A stretch of DNA of 64,000 bases from Xanthomonas fragariae. GTDB taxonomy: Bacteria; Pseudomonadota; Gammaproteobacteria; Xanthomonadales; Xanthomonadaceae. The notes under the pieces were generated by a model that saw only the letters and a program-made list of their open reading frames with translations, searched no databases and was not told where the DNA came from. Location: NCBI RefSeq assembly GCF_017603965.1, contig NZ_CP071955.1:682001-746000 (forward strand), given 5' to 3'. The position numbers and the translations under genes are program-made. Shown in pieces: positions 27,873 through 36,107 of the stretch (its first letter is position 1; each line of letters starts with the position of its first letter).

Positions 27873-28397
27873 ATGCACTGCCCCTTCTGCCAGCACAACG
27901 ACACCCGCGTGATCGATTCGCGCGTGTCCGAAGACGGCACGACAATCCGTCGGCGCCGCGAGTGCGAGGCGTGCGGCGAGCGTTTCAGCACCTTGGAGAC
28001 AATCGAGCTCAAGCTGCCGGCCGTGGTCAAGAGCGACGGTGGGCGCGAGGCATTCGATGCGCGCAAGTTGCGCACCAGTTTCGACCGTGCGCTGCAGAAG
28101 CGCCCCGTCTCCGAAGAACAGATCGAGGCGGCAGTGCGCGCGGTGGTGCATCAGCTGCGCATGTCGGGCGAGCGCGAAGTGGACTCGCTGCGAGTGGGCG
28201 AATACGTCATGGTCGAGCTGCGCAAGCTCGACCATGTCGGCTATGTGCGCTTCGCCTCGGTGTACCGCAGTTTTCAGGACGTGGCCGATTTCCGCGAGGA
28301 AATCGAAAAACTAGAGCGCGAACTCCCGGTTGGCAGTGATCAACTGCCACTGCTGGAAGCGGCGTTGGAACGTGCCGGCAAGCCCGGCAAGCGTTGA
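27873..28397 (+). CDS. nrdR: Ribonucleotide reductase repressor NrdR
   Basis: This 174-residue repressor controls ribonucleotide reductase genes. The N-terminal zinc ribbon has Cys pairs at MHCPFC (3, 6) and [10 protein letters not shown] (31, 34). The ATP-cone domain follows ([20 protein letters not shown]), ending with [17 protein letters not shown]. It lies 101 bp after glyA; the gap contains inverted and direct copies of a GGGAATNNNGAATAGGG/GATTCCC-type repeat. Its stop overlaps a TTG of the following gene. Confidence 0.97.
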   Translation: MHCPFCQHNDTRVIDSRVSEDGTTIRRRRECEACGERFSTLETIELKLPAVVKSDGGREAFDARKLRTSFDRALQKRPVSEEQIEAAVRAVVHQLRMSGEREVDSLRVGEYVMVELRKLDHVGYVRFASVYRSFQDVADFREEIEKLERELPVGSDQLPLLEAALERAGKPGKR

Positions 28398-28402
28398 AGG
28401 CG

Positions 28403-28879
28403 ATGCGGATCGCCTGCGTGGCCGATACGCCGCAGCATCTGTCTGCCATCGCGCAGGCGCATCTGCAGGCCTTTGGTGGTCTGCTCCCGGACTGGAACGT
28501 CGACGCGGCGCTGAGCGAGTTGCGTAGTCACACCCGCGATGAGGTGATCCCGACGACGTTGGTGGTGCTGGATCAGGCGCAGTGGCTCGGCTCGGTGAGT
28601 CTGCTGGATAACGACGACACCCGCATTCGGCAATGGTCGCCCTGGCTGGCCTCGCTGTATGCGCAACCGCAGGCGCGCCGGCAGGGTATTGGGGAAGCGC
28701 TGGTGGCGCATTGCGTGCAGGCCGCCGCGCAGCTGGGAGTGAGCGTGTTGTATCTGTATTGCGAGCCGGTGTCGGCACCGTTCTATCAGCGGCTGGGCCG
28801 GCACACGCACGCCGAGTTGTTGCTCGGGCCGATGCAGATCGTGGTGATGTGCATCGAACCGCAGGGGGCGGCGCAATGA
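28403..28879 (+). CDS. GNAT-family N-acetyltransferase
   Basis: This 158-residue GNAT-fold enzyme has acetyl-CoA-binding motif A in SLYAQPQARRQGIGEALVAHC (R/QxxGxG/A as RRQGIG) and motif B in LYLYCEPVSAPFYQRLG. The substrate is unknown. The start may be the ATG at 28403 or a TTG at 28394 that overlaps the nrdR stop. The end overlaps ribD (ATGA), so it is co-translated with it; conserved linkage to ribD has been seen in xanthomonads, but a flavin role is only a guess. Confidence 0.85.
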   Translation: MRIACVADTPQHLSAIAQAHLQAFGGLLPDWNVDAALSELRSHTRDEVIPTTLVVLDQAQWLGSVSLLDNDDTRIRQWSPWLASLYAQPQARRQGIGEALVAHCVQAAAQLGVSVLYLYCEPVSAPFYQRLGRHTHAELLLGPMQIVVMCIEPQGAAQ

Positions 28880-29970
28880 GCGCGACAGCCGACGATCATC
28901 GCTGGATGGCGCAGGCATTGCGGTTGGCCGAGCGTGGCGCGTACACCACGCGGCCGAATCCGATGGTCGGCTGCGTGATCGTGGGCGATGGCGTCTGCGT
29001 GGGTGAAGGCTTCCACCAGCGCGCCGGCGGCCCGCATGCGGAAGTGTTCGCGTTGCGCGCAGCCGGTGAACTGGCGCGCGGCGCCACCGCTTATGTGACC
29101 CTGGAGCCGTGCGCGCATTACGGGCGCACGCCACCGTGCGCGTTGGCCTTGATCGAGGCTGGCGTGACGCGCGTGGTCGCGGCGATGGCCGACCCGTTTC
29201 CGCAGGTCAACGGCGGTGGTTTTGCGTTGTTGCGCGAGGCCGGAATCGAGGTGCACAGCGGCGTCATGCAAGCGCAGGCGCGCGCGCTCAATCGGGGATT
29301 TCTGTCGCGGGTGGAGCGTGGCCGGCCGTGGTTGCGGGTCAAGCTGGGCGCCAGTCTCGACGGGCGGACCGCGCTGGCCAGCGGTGAATCCAAATGGATC
29401 ACCGGCGCCGATGCGCGTGCGGATGTTCAGCGCTGGCGTGCGCGTGCCGGCGCGATCCTCACCGGTGCGGGCACGGTGCTGGCCGACGACCCCTCCATGA
29501 CGGTACGGCTGGGCGACGACACGCAGTTCGCGCCGCCGCTGCGTGTGGTGCTCGATGCCGGGTTGCGCACGCTGGCGTGCGAGCACATTCGTCAAGGCGA
29601 TGCGCCGACGCTGTATCTGCATGGCGATGATGTGGCGGTGCCGTCGATCGACGCTGCGGAATTCGTTGCCATGCCGCTGCATGCTGGCCACTTCGATCTC
29701 ACCGCCGTTTTGGTGTTGCTCGCCGAGCGCTGGGTCAACGAGATACATGCCGAAGCAGGTGCGACGCTGTGTGGCGCGTTACTTCATGCCGGCCTGGTCG
29801 ACGAACTGCTGGTCTACGTGGCACCTGTGTTGCTCGGCGATACCGCCAGGCCGCTGCTTGCCGGGCTTGGCATCGAAACGATGGCGCAGCGGTATGCGTT
29901 GCAACTGCTCGATGTGCGCCAACTGGGGCAGGATTTGCGCTTGCGTTACGCGCCGGTTGCTGCGGTGTGA
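28876..29970 (+). CDS. ribD: Bifunctional riboflavin deaminase/reductase RibD
   Basis: This 364-residue bifunctional enzyme catalyses steps 2 and 3 of riboflavin synthesis. The N-terminal pyrimidine deaminase (about residues 1-145) has zinc ligands in GPHAEVFAL (HAE) and EPCAHYGRTPPC (PCxxxGxxPPC). The C-terminal NADPH-dependent reductase (about 150-364) contains LRVKLGASLDGRTALASGES and WITGADARADVQRWRARAGA. It overlaps the GNAT gene. It lies upstream of, and not under, the FMN riboswitch, which precedes ribE. Confidence 0.97.
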   Translation: MSATADDHRWMAQALRLAERGAYTTRPNPMVGCVIVGDGVCVGEGFHQRAGGPHAEVFALRAAGELARGATAYVTLEPCAHYGRTPPCALALIEAGVTRVVAAMADPFPQVNGGGFALLREAGIEVHSGVMQAQARALNRGFLSRVERGRPWLRVKLGASLDGRTALASGESKWITGADARADVQRWRARAGAILTGAGTVLADDPSMTVRLGDDTQFAPPLRVVLDAGLRTLACEHIRQGDAPTLYLHGDDVAVPSIDAAEFVAMPLHAGHFDLTAVLVLLAERWVNEIHAEAGATLCGALLHAGLVDELLVYVAPVLLGDTARPLLAGLGIETMAQRYALQLLDVRQLGQDLRLRYAPVAAV

Positions 29971-30258
29971 CTGCTGCGCAGCGCGCTTGTTCTTGCGTGT
30001 GTTGTTGATGCGTATGGATCAGTTGCACGCATAAAAATGGTGTTCTCCGAATTGATGTTCGTGGCTCCACTGCGTTGCAGGGCGGAAAAAGCTGATGCCT
30101 CTCGTCCAAGTACGCGAATTAACGGATATTTCACAATGCTGGCAATGAGGGATTTCCTGACAAGACGCAGTGTCCTGTCAGCCTTGCCTGACGCTCAGCA
30201 ATCGCGTGCCGATCTGCCCTGTTAGACTTTGCGGGCCGGTTTGCCGGCACTCACGAAC

Positions 30259-30433
30259 GTCTTCAGGGCGGGGTGCGATTCCCCACCGGCGGTATGCATG
30301 CGCAAGCGTGCGAGCCCGCGAGCGCTTTCGCATGCCAGTCCCGGATTTTCAGTATTGGGGCTCTTCAGTGCGCAAGGTCAGCAGATCCGGTGCGATGCCG
30401 GGGCCGACGGTATAGTCCGGATGAAAGAAGACG
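30259..30433 (+). promoter_or_regulatory. FMN riboswitch (RFN element)
   Basis: Conserved RFN blocks occur in order: GTCTTCAGGGCGGGGTGCGA, TTCCCCACCGGCGGTA, AGCCCGCGAGCG, GGTCAGCAGATCCGGTG and GCCGGGGCCGACGGTATAGT, followed by CCGGATGAAAGAAGAC. The CTTC at the start and GAAG at the end close helix P1. The element senses FMN and should repress the downstream ribE-ribBA-ribH genes when flavin is abundant. The J/P3-region arm (30300-30350) is somewhat expanded. Confidence 0.97.
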
Positions 30434-30436
30434 GCC

Positions 30437-30485
30437 AACGCACAGCGTTGCGGCTGTGTGCGCCTGTTTGCCTTGTGGCGTTTTT
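30437..30485 (+). promoter_or_regulatory. Probable expression platform of the FMN riboswitch
   Basis: After the aptamer, CGCACAGC and GCTGTGTG can pair around GTTGCG, followed by a small GCC-TTGT-GGC hairpin and GTTTTTCG. This arrangement would suit transcription termination, although the GC-poor second stem is weak. The exact switch mechanism cannot be settled by eye. Confidence 0.4.
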
Positions 30486-30510
30486 CGCTCAACTCCTGCG
30501 AGAAACGACT

Positions 30511-30597
30511 ATGTCCACGCGTCACCTGTCGCGCTGCGTCGCGATGTTACATCGCACTCCATCCGTCCCGTCGCTGCCGCAAGCGGAGGCGTGCTGA
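30511..30597 (+). CDS. 28-codon ORF between FMN riboswitch and ribE
   Basis: The ATG at 30511 opens a 28-residue frame, MSTRHLSRCVAML then HRTPSVPSLPQAEAC, whose TGA overlaps the ribE start as TGATG. The ribE ribosome-binding site (GCGGAGG) lies inside the last codons. Ribosomes finishing this peptide would therefore be placed directly on the ribE start. It may be a genuine translational-coupling leader or a chance frame. No family is recognised. Confidence 0.45.
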   Translation: MSTRHLSRCVAMLHRTPSVPSLPQAEAC

Positions 30598-31199
30598 TGT
30601 TTACCGGAATCATTGAAGGCGTCGGCCGTCTGTCTGCGCGCCAGCCGCAAGCCGGCGATGTGCGTTTCACCTTCGCGACCGGCAACCTGCCGTTTGAATC
30701 GGTACGACTGGGCGAGAGCATCGCGGTCAACGGCGTGTGCCTTACTGTGATCGGGTTCGATGCGGAGAGCTTTCAGGCCGACGCCTCGACCGAAACTCTG
30801 TCGCTGACCACGCTAAGCGCATTGCCTGAAGGTGCGTTGCTTAATCTGGAGCGTGCGATGCGCCCGACAGACCGCCTCGGTGGACACCTGGTCAGCGGGC
30901 ATGTCGATGGCCTGGGCCAGGTGCAATCGGTGCATGGCGATGCGCGCGCGCAGCGCTGGCGTTTTGCCGCGCCGCCGGCCGTGCTGCGCTATGTCGCCAA
31001 GAAGGGATCGATCTGTGTGGATGGGGTCAGCCTCACCGTCAATGAAGTGGACGCAGACGGCTTCGAAGTCGCGTTGATTCCGCACACGGTGGCAAATACC
31101 GCGTTTGCGCAGACCGCGGTAGGTGCGGCAGTAAATCTGGAAATCGATCTGGTGGCGCGCTATGTCGAACGCCTGCTCGGCACGCGGGGTGAGGCATGA
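30597..31199 (+). CDS. ribE: Riboflavin synthase alpha subunit
   Basis: This 200-residue enzyme dismutates two 6,7-dimethyl-8-ribityllumazines into riboflavin and the pyrimidine precursor. The two-barrel repeat is clear: MFTGIIEGVGRL...LGESIAVNGVCLTV, then DRLGGHLVSGHVDG and KGSICVDGVSLTVNEVD. The ATG at 30597 is set by the family N-terminus MFTGII. The end overlaps ribBA (ATGA). It is the first conserved gene under the FMN riboswitch. Confidence 0.97.
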   Translation: MFTGIIEGVGRLSARQPQAGDVRFTFATGNLPFESVRLGESIAVNGVCLTVIGFDAESFQADASTETLSLTTLSALPEGALLNLERAMRPTDRLGGHLVSGHVDGLGQVQSVHGDARAQRWRFAAPPAVLRYVAKKGSICVDGVSLTVNEVDADGFEVALIPHTVANTAFAQTAVGAAVNLEIDLVARYVERLLGTRGEA

Positions 31200-32335
31200 A
31201 CTTCGCGCCGGTTCCCGAGCTGATCGAAGCACTGCGCGCCGGGCGCATGGTGGTGATCGTCGATGACGAGGACCGCGAAAACGAAGGCGATCTGATCATG
31301 GCGGCCGAGTTGGTCAAGCCGTCAGACATCAATTTCATGGTGACCCACGCGCGCGGCCTGGTGTGTTTGTCGCTGACCCGCGAGCGTTGCGCCCAGCTCG
31401 GCCTTGCGCCGATGGTGCGCAACAACACCGCGCAGTTCCACACCAACTTCACCGTCAGCATCGAGGCGGCCGAAGGGGTGACCACCGGCATCTCCGCCTA
31501 CGACCGCGCGCATACCGTGCGCACCGCAGTGCGCCCGGATGCCAAGCCGCAGGATCTGAGCCAGCCGGGGCATATCTTTCCGCTGATTTCGCAGCCGGGC
31601 GGCGTGCTGACCCGCGCCGGTCACACCGAAGCAGCCAGCGATCTGCCGATGCTGGCCGGGCTGGAACCGGCGGGTGTGCTGGTGGAAGTGCTCAATCCGG
31701 ACGGCAGTATGGCGCGCCGCCCGCAGCTGGAAGTATTCGCCTGCGAGCATGGGCTGAAGATGGGCTCGATCGCCGATCTGATCGCGTACCGGCTGGCCAA
31801 CGAGCACACCGTCGAGCGCGTGGACGAACGCGAAATCGCTACCGAATTCGGCCCGTTTCGGTTGGTGACCTACCGCGACCGCATTGCGCACGATCTGCAT
31901 TTTGCGCTGGTGCGTGGCACCGCCGATCCGCACACGCCGACACTGGTGCGCGTGCAGGTAGAAAACCCGCTGGCCGATCTGCTGCATTGGCGGCGCGATG
32001 ATTTCGGCGTGGCGGCAACCGACGCGTTGCGTGCGATCGCCGCTGAGGGGCAGGGCGTGATGGTGGTGCTTTCGGCACCGCGCGACAGCCAATCGTTGTT
32101 GACACGGCTTCGTCAGCAGCCCGAAGCCGCGGCTAACGCCAAGGACGTCAGCCAATGGCGACGCAATGGGGCTGGCGCGCAGATCCTGGCCGAACTGGGC
32201 CTGGGCAAGCTGCGCGTGCTGGGCACGCCGCGGCGTCAGGTGGGGTTGGCCGGGTTCGGGCTGGAGGTGGTGGAGTATCTGGAATGCCACGCTGGCATAG
32301 GCGTGTGTTCGTTGCCGCCGGCTGCCGTGCCCTGA
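31196..32335 (+). CDS. ribB: 3,4-dihydroxybutanone-4-phosphate synthase with degenerate GTP-cyclohydrolase-II-like domain
   Basis: This is a 379-residue RibBA-type protein. The N-terminal DHBP synthase (about 1-205) is intact: [37 protein letters not shown] and [14 protein letters not shown]. The C-terminal half has the GTP cyclohydrolase II fold ([11 protein letters not shown]...FALVRG) but lacks the Cys zinc ligands (normally G-D...RCDCG) and the catalytic region. [16 protein letters not shown] stands where CLTGD...SLRCDCG should be. So it probably has RibB activity only, and an independent ribA must exist elsewhere. Confidence 0.93.
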   Translation: MNFAPVPELIEALRAGRMVVIVDDEDRENEGDLIMAAELVKPSDINFMVTHARGLVCLSLTRERCAQLGLAPMVRNNTAQFHTNFTVSIEAAEGVTTGISAYDRAHTVRTAVRPDAKPQDLSQPGHIFPLISQPGGVLTRAGHTEAASDLPMLAGLEPAGVLVEVLNPDGSMARRPQLEVFACEHGLKMGSIADLIAYRLANEHTVERVDEREIATEFGPFRLVTYRDRIAHDLHFALVRGTADPHTPTLVRVQVENPLADLLHWRRDDFGVAATDALRAIAAEGQGVMVVLSAPRDSQSLLTRLRQQPEAAANAKDVSQWRRNGAGAQILAELGLGKLRVLGTPRRQVGLAGFGLEVVEYLECHAGIGVCSLPPAAVP

Positions 32336-32591
32336 GAGCGGCTGACGGCCCGTAGCGAGTGGTCATCGGGTGTCTACGCACGACGCGTGGGAACTGCAGT
32401 GGTCGCGTGATGGCGACCGTTTCGCCGCATCAACCGATCCGTCTGGCGGCTGCGCAATCGGCTGATCGCCGCTCCAAAGCACGTCTGACACGCTTGGCCG
32501 GGTCTGCTTCGGCGGCCCCGGCCTGCACGCCTCGGCCGGACCTGGGCCAGGCAACTGTTAAACTTTACGACCCCTTGAGTTGCCGACCCGC

Positions 32592-33056
32592 ATGACCCAC
32601 TACGAAGGCGATCTTCGCCCCACCACCGCGCGCTTTGCGATCATCGCCAGCCGCTGGAATGCCCGTATCACCGACGCGTTGGTCACCGGGACGCGCCAGA
32701 GCCTGGCCGGCAACGGCATTGGCGAGGACGCCATCGACGTGATCCGCGTGCCGGGCGCCTGGGACATTCCGATCGCCGTCAACCGCGTGGCGCAGTCCGG
32801 CCAGCATGGCGCGATCATCGTCCTGGGCTGCGTGATCCGTGGCGAGACCCGTCATTACGAACACGTGGCCGACCTGTGCGCCGAAGGACTGATGAGCGTG
32901 CAGTTGCAGACCGGCGTGCCGGTGCTCAACGGCGTACTGGCGGTGGAGCGCGTGGAAGATGCCGAGGCGCGTGCTGGCGGCAGCCATGGAAACAAGGGCG
33001 AAGAATGCGCGCTTGCGGCGCTGGAATTGGTGAATTTGATGGAGTTGTTGCCATGA
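32592..33056 (+). CDS. ribH: 6,7-dimethyl-8-ribityllumazine synthase
   Basis: This 154-residue icosahedral enzyme is the penultimate step of riboflavin synthesis. Motifs are [47 protein letters not shown] and [11 protein letters not shown], with [16 protein letters not shown] near the end. The ATG at 32592 is preferred to an in-frame TTG at 32580. A 256-bp gap without a gene separates it from ribBA, so it may have an additional promoter. Its stop overlaps nusB. Confidence 0.97.
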   Translation: MTHYEGDLRPTTARFAIIASRWNARITDALVTGTRQSLAGNGIGEDAIDVIRVPGAWDIPIAVNRVAQSGQHGAIIVLGCVIRGETRHYEHVADLCAEGLMSVQLQTGVPVLNGVLAVERVEDAEARAGGSHGNKGEECALAALELVNLMELLP

Positions 33057-33532
33057 GCAAACCCGGTGGACATGCCCGCCATGGTCGTCGCGACGGCATC
33101 GACCCGGTGTTGCGTTCGCGCGCACGCCGGCGTGCCTTGCAGGCGATATATGCCTGGCAGATTTCCGGTGGTTTCGCTAGGCAGGTGATCGGCCAGTTTG
33201 CGCATGAGCAGGCGCACGAAGTTGCCGATCTGGCGTATTTCGAGAGCCTGGTCGAAGGCGTGCTCACCAATCGCGCCGAGCTGGACACCGCGTTGAGCCC
33301 GTATCTGGATCGCGGCGTGGAAGAGGTCGATGCGATCGAACGCGCAGTGCTGCGCTTGGCCACCTACGAATTGTTGTATCGGCAAGACGTGCCGTATCGC
33401 GTGGTGATCAACGAAGCGATCGAAACCGCCAAGCGCTTCGGCTCCGAACATGGCCACACCTACATCAATGGCGTGCTGGATCGTGCCGCAGTGGAGTGGC
33501 GCAAGGTTGAGTCGGGCGCGAGCGGCGCCTGA
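33053..33532 (+). CDS. nusB: Transcription antitermination factor NusB
   Basis: This 159-residue all-helical protein works with NusE on boxA RNA during rRNA antitermination. Conserved features are [16 protein letters not shown] at the N-terminus, [22 protein letters not shown] and [14 protein letters not shown]. The ATG at 33053 overlaps the ribH stop; the ribH-nusB-thiL order is widely conserved. The stop codon TGA lies in the 3-nt loop of an 8-bp GCGGCGCC/GGCGCCGC hairpin (33522-33540). Confidence 0.97.
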   Translation: MSKPGGHARHGRRDGIDPVLRSRARRRALQAIYAWQISGGFARQVIGQFAHEQAHEVADLAYFESLVEGVLTNRAELDTALSPYLDRGVEEVDAIERAVLRLATYELLYRQDVPYRVVINEAIETAKRFGSEHGHTYINGVLDRAAVEWRKVESGASGA

Positions 33533-33540
33533 GGCGCCGC
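33522..33540 (+). terminator. Hairpin spanning the nusB stop codon
   Basis: GCGGCGCC-TGA-GGCGCCGC places the nusB stop codon in the loop. There is no T-run, so it may act as an attenuator or mRNA stabiliser between nusB and thiL rather than a full terminator. Confidence 0.4.
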
Positions 33541-33632
33541 ATGACGGAGAATTCGGGAACCGTAACAGCCCTGTCTCAACATGGCCCGATGCTTTTGCGG
33601 TTCCCGATTCCCCACTTCCGATTCCCGTCATC

Positions 33633-34607
33633 ATGCCCGAATTCGATCTGATTGCTCGGCTACGCGCGCGCATAGCGGCGCGTGCCGATGTGCCGTTGGG
33701 CATTGGCGACGATGCGGCCTTGCTGCAGCCGCCGCCGGGCGAGCAACTGGCGATCACTGCCGATACGCTCAATGCGGGCGTGCATTTTCCGAATGAAACG
33801 CGTGCGGACGATCTGGGCTGGAAGACGTTGGCGGTCAATCTCTCCGATCTCGCTGCGATGGGAGCACAACCGCGCTGGTGCACCTTGTCGCTGTCCTTGC
33901 CCCATGACGATGCAGCGTGGGTGGATGCGTTTGCCGATGGTTTTTTTGCACTGGCCGATGCGCATGACATTGCATTGGTCGGTGGCGATACCACGCGCGG
34001 GCCGTTGTCGTGTGCGGTGACCGCCATCGGCAGTCTGCCGCCTGGCGCTGCGTTGCGTCGCGATGGTGCGCGTGTGGGCGACGAGGTGTGGGTGACCGGT
34101 GCGCTGGGCGAGGCCGCAGCGGCATTGGCACTGTGGCAGGCCGCTCAGTTGGATGTGACCTGTGTGGCTGCCGACCCATTGCACGAGCAGTGGCGCAGCC
34201 GCTTGCTGCGTCCGCAGCCGCGTGTGCAGGCCGGGCTGCGTTTGCGTGGGCTTGCGCATGCGTGCGTGGATATCTCCGATGGGTTGCTGGCCGATCTGGG
34301 GCATCTGTGCGAGCGTAGCGGTGTAGGGGCACAACTTGCGTTGGCTGCACTGCCGGCGATGCCACGCAGCGCCCAGATCGCTGCGCGGCAGTACATCGGC
34401 TGGCAACTCGGCGGTGGCGACGACTACGAGTTGTGCTTCACCGCCGCGCCGCAACACCGTGAGCAGGTGCGGCAGGCAATGGAATTTGCCGGAGTTGCCG
34501 CCACGCGTATCGGTCACATTGTCGCCACGCCTGGCGTGGTGGTGCGCGACGCCGACGGCAACCCGTGGCAGCCGCCGCAGCGTGGGTACCAGCACTTCGT
34601 AGGCTGA
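33633..34607 (+). CDS. thiL: Thiamine-monophosphate kinase
   Basis: This 324-residue enzyme makes thiamine diphosphate from thiamine monophosphate. It shows EFDLIARLRAR at the N-terminus, GIGDDAALL (ATP/Mg Asp pair), the ADTLNAGVHF signature, AVNLSDLAAMGA, LVGGDTTRG, and VDISDGLLADLGHL with YELCF near the C-terminus. The ATG at 33633 follows a 100-bp spacer with GATTCCC-type repeats. Confidence 0.97.
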   Translation: MPEFDLIARLRARIAARADVPLGIGDDAALLQPPPGEQLAITADTLNAGVHFPNETRADDLGWKTLAVNLSDLAAMGAQPRWCTLSLSLPHDDAAWVDAFADGFFALADAHDIALVGGDTTRGPLSCAVTAIGSLPPGAALRRDGARVGDEVWVTGALGEAAAALALWQAAQLDVTCVAADPLHEQWRSRLLRPQPRVQAGLRLRGLAHACVDISDGLLADLGHLCERSGVGAQLALAALPAMPRSAQIAARQYIGWQLGGGDDYELCFTAAPQHREQVRQAMEFAGVAATRIGHIVATPGVVVRDADGNPWQPPQRGYQHFVG

Positions 34608-34984
34608 CGATTGCGTTTGGCACTGCTGCATCGACTGATCATCACGACATGCGCCTCGGTTGGCGCGTCATGAATGTCGGTGATGTCCTCTGAACTGGAT
34701 TCGGGGCTGATTTTGAAGATGTGGAATGCCGTTTGCTCCCCCTCATCCGGCCTTTGGGCACTTTTTCTCGCAGGCGGGAGAAGGGTGTGTCGGCAGGGGC
34801 GGTTACGTGATGGAGCGTGCAGTGGGTGTCGCTCCAGCTTGGCTAACCTTCGTCGCCTCCCGAATCTTGGCCCTTGATCCATACCGTGCCGTTTGGTACG
34901 TTCGCAGCGTTCTTTCACGTACCACGGATGCATGGCAGTTGCCGCTGGGCCATCCCGGCCCGGCTTCGCGTGGGAGAGAGCAGC
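34608..34984. other. Intergenic region between thiL and hydrolase pseudogene
   Basis: 377 bp without a supported gene. A CTCGCAGGCGGGAGAAGGG stretch (34769-34787) recalls the CCCTCTCC-type intergenic hairpins of xanthomonads. A GGGAGAGAG ribosome-binding site precedes the ATG at 34985. Confidence 0.6.
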
Positions 34985-35740
34985 ATGAACAAGCATTGGA
35001 CTGGGGGCATCGCCGCAATGGCGTTGCTGGTGGCATCTGCGTCGGCGGTGGCGGCCGCTTGTAGCAAGACCTACGAACGCATCCCCGGCTGGGATGGCGC
35101 GCCGATGGGCGCCCTGGTGCTGGTGCCTCAGGGGCAGGGCAGCAGTCCGTTTCCGCTGATCGTGATGCCGGCCAGCTGGTCGTTACCCAACCTGGAATAT
35201 CTGGGCCGCGCCAGCCAATTGGCCAGCGACGGCTACGTGGTTGTCAGCTACAACCACCCGCGGTTTCTGGAATTCGGCCGGGCAGATCGACATCGCCGGC
35301 GCGGACACCGTGCAAGACGTCAGCGCGGGGATCGACTGGGCGCTGGCGCATACGCCGGCAAACCCGAACGCGATCGGCGCGTCGTGTATTTCGTACGGGG
35401 TGGGCATCAGCCTGCTGGCCGTCGAGCGCGACCCGCGCATCAAGGCGGTGGCCGCGCTCAGTGGCTGGGCTGATCTGGAGGCGTCGTTGCATTCCAATCG
35501 CACCGTCAGCCAACAAGGGGTCTGGTTGTGGGTCGGTGCCGGCGCGTTGAACGGGCGTCCCGGCCCGAATCTGGCGCAGATCGGCGCAAGGGTTGCCATC
35601 GGCGATTACGACGGTGCGGTGCAGGCCTTCCTGCCGTGGGTTGCCTTGCGCAGCCCGGCCACCGATGTGGCCGCACTCAACGCGCGTGGCACTGCCGTGC
35701 TGCTGGGCAATGCCTTCAACGACGGCTTAGAGCGGCTAAC
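34985..35740 (+). pseudogene. Alpha/beta-hydrolase, frameshifted and truncated by a MITE
   Basis: It starts with a signal peptide (MNKHWTGGIAAMALLVASASAV) and the hydrolase-like region FPLIVMPASWSLPN, DGYVVVSYN. One extra C at about 35252-35257 then shifts the frame; the downstream frame continues convincingly as TRGFWNSAGQID, DWALAHTPANPNAIG, SCISYGVGISLLA and AVAALSGWADL. The family's nucleophile Ser lies in the GxSxG-type SYG segment. The frame is cut at NAFNDGLE by a MITE inserted at 35731, so the C-terminal half with the catalytic His is missing. S15/DLH-like secreted hydrolase is the best reading. Confidence 0.8.
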
Positions 35741-35870
35741 AAAACGACTGCGTTCACCGCCAGACGGGCGCGGCCGGTGTTCGAATCGGCATCTACCACG
35801 CGTACACTCTAGTTCCTCCGCGCCGTCCGCACCCACCTGACGACTGCTCGCTACGTTTTGTTAGCCGCTC
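35731..35870 (+). repeat. MITE-like repeat, copy 4: complete 140-bp element
   Basis: This copy has perfect 17-bp terminal inverted repeats GAGCGGCTAACAAAACG (35731-35747 and its complement at 35854-35870), flanked on both sides by TTA (35728-35730 and 35871-35873), consistent with a 3-bp target duplication. It has no coding capacity. It is the reference copy for those at 215, 19207, 23031 and 44414. Bases 35871-36107 that follow contain no gene I can support. Confidence 0.9.
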
Positions 35871-36107
35871 TTAGCGTTGCAAGCAACGCGTTGGTAACAG
35901 CAAGTGTCGGTCGCGTCTGGACCATCGTCGATCTCCCTGGATGGATGGCGCACGTGCGCACAAAGCATGCACGTGCCCGGTGCGGGGCTGGGCCGCATGT
36001 CGGGGAAGCCTTGCATGCGGATGTGCCGCGCATTTGCCGCTGCACCCCAATCGCTGGCATGCGCTGATTGCGATGTTGCAGCTGTTGCGAAGCGGACGGT
36101 AAAGCTG

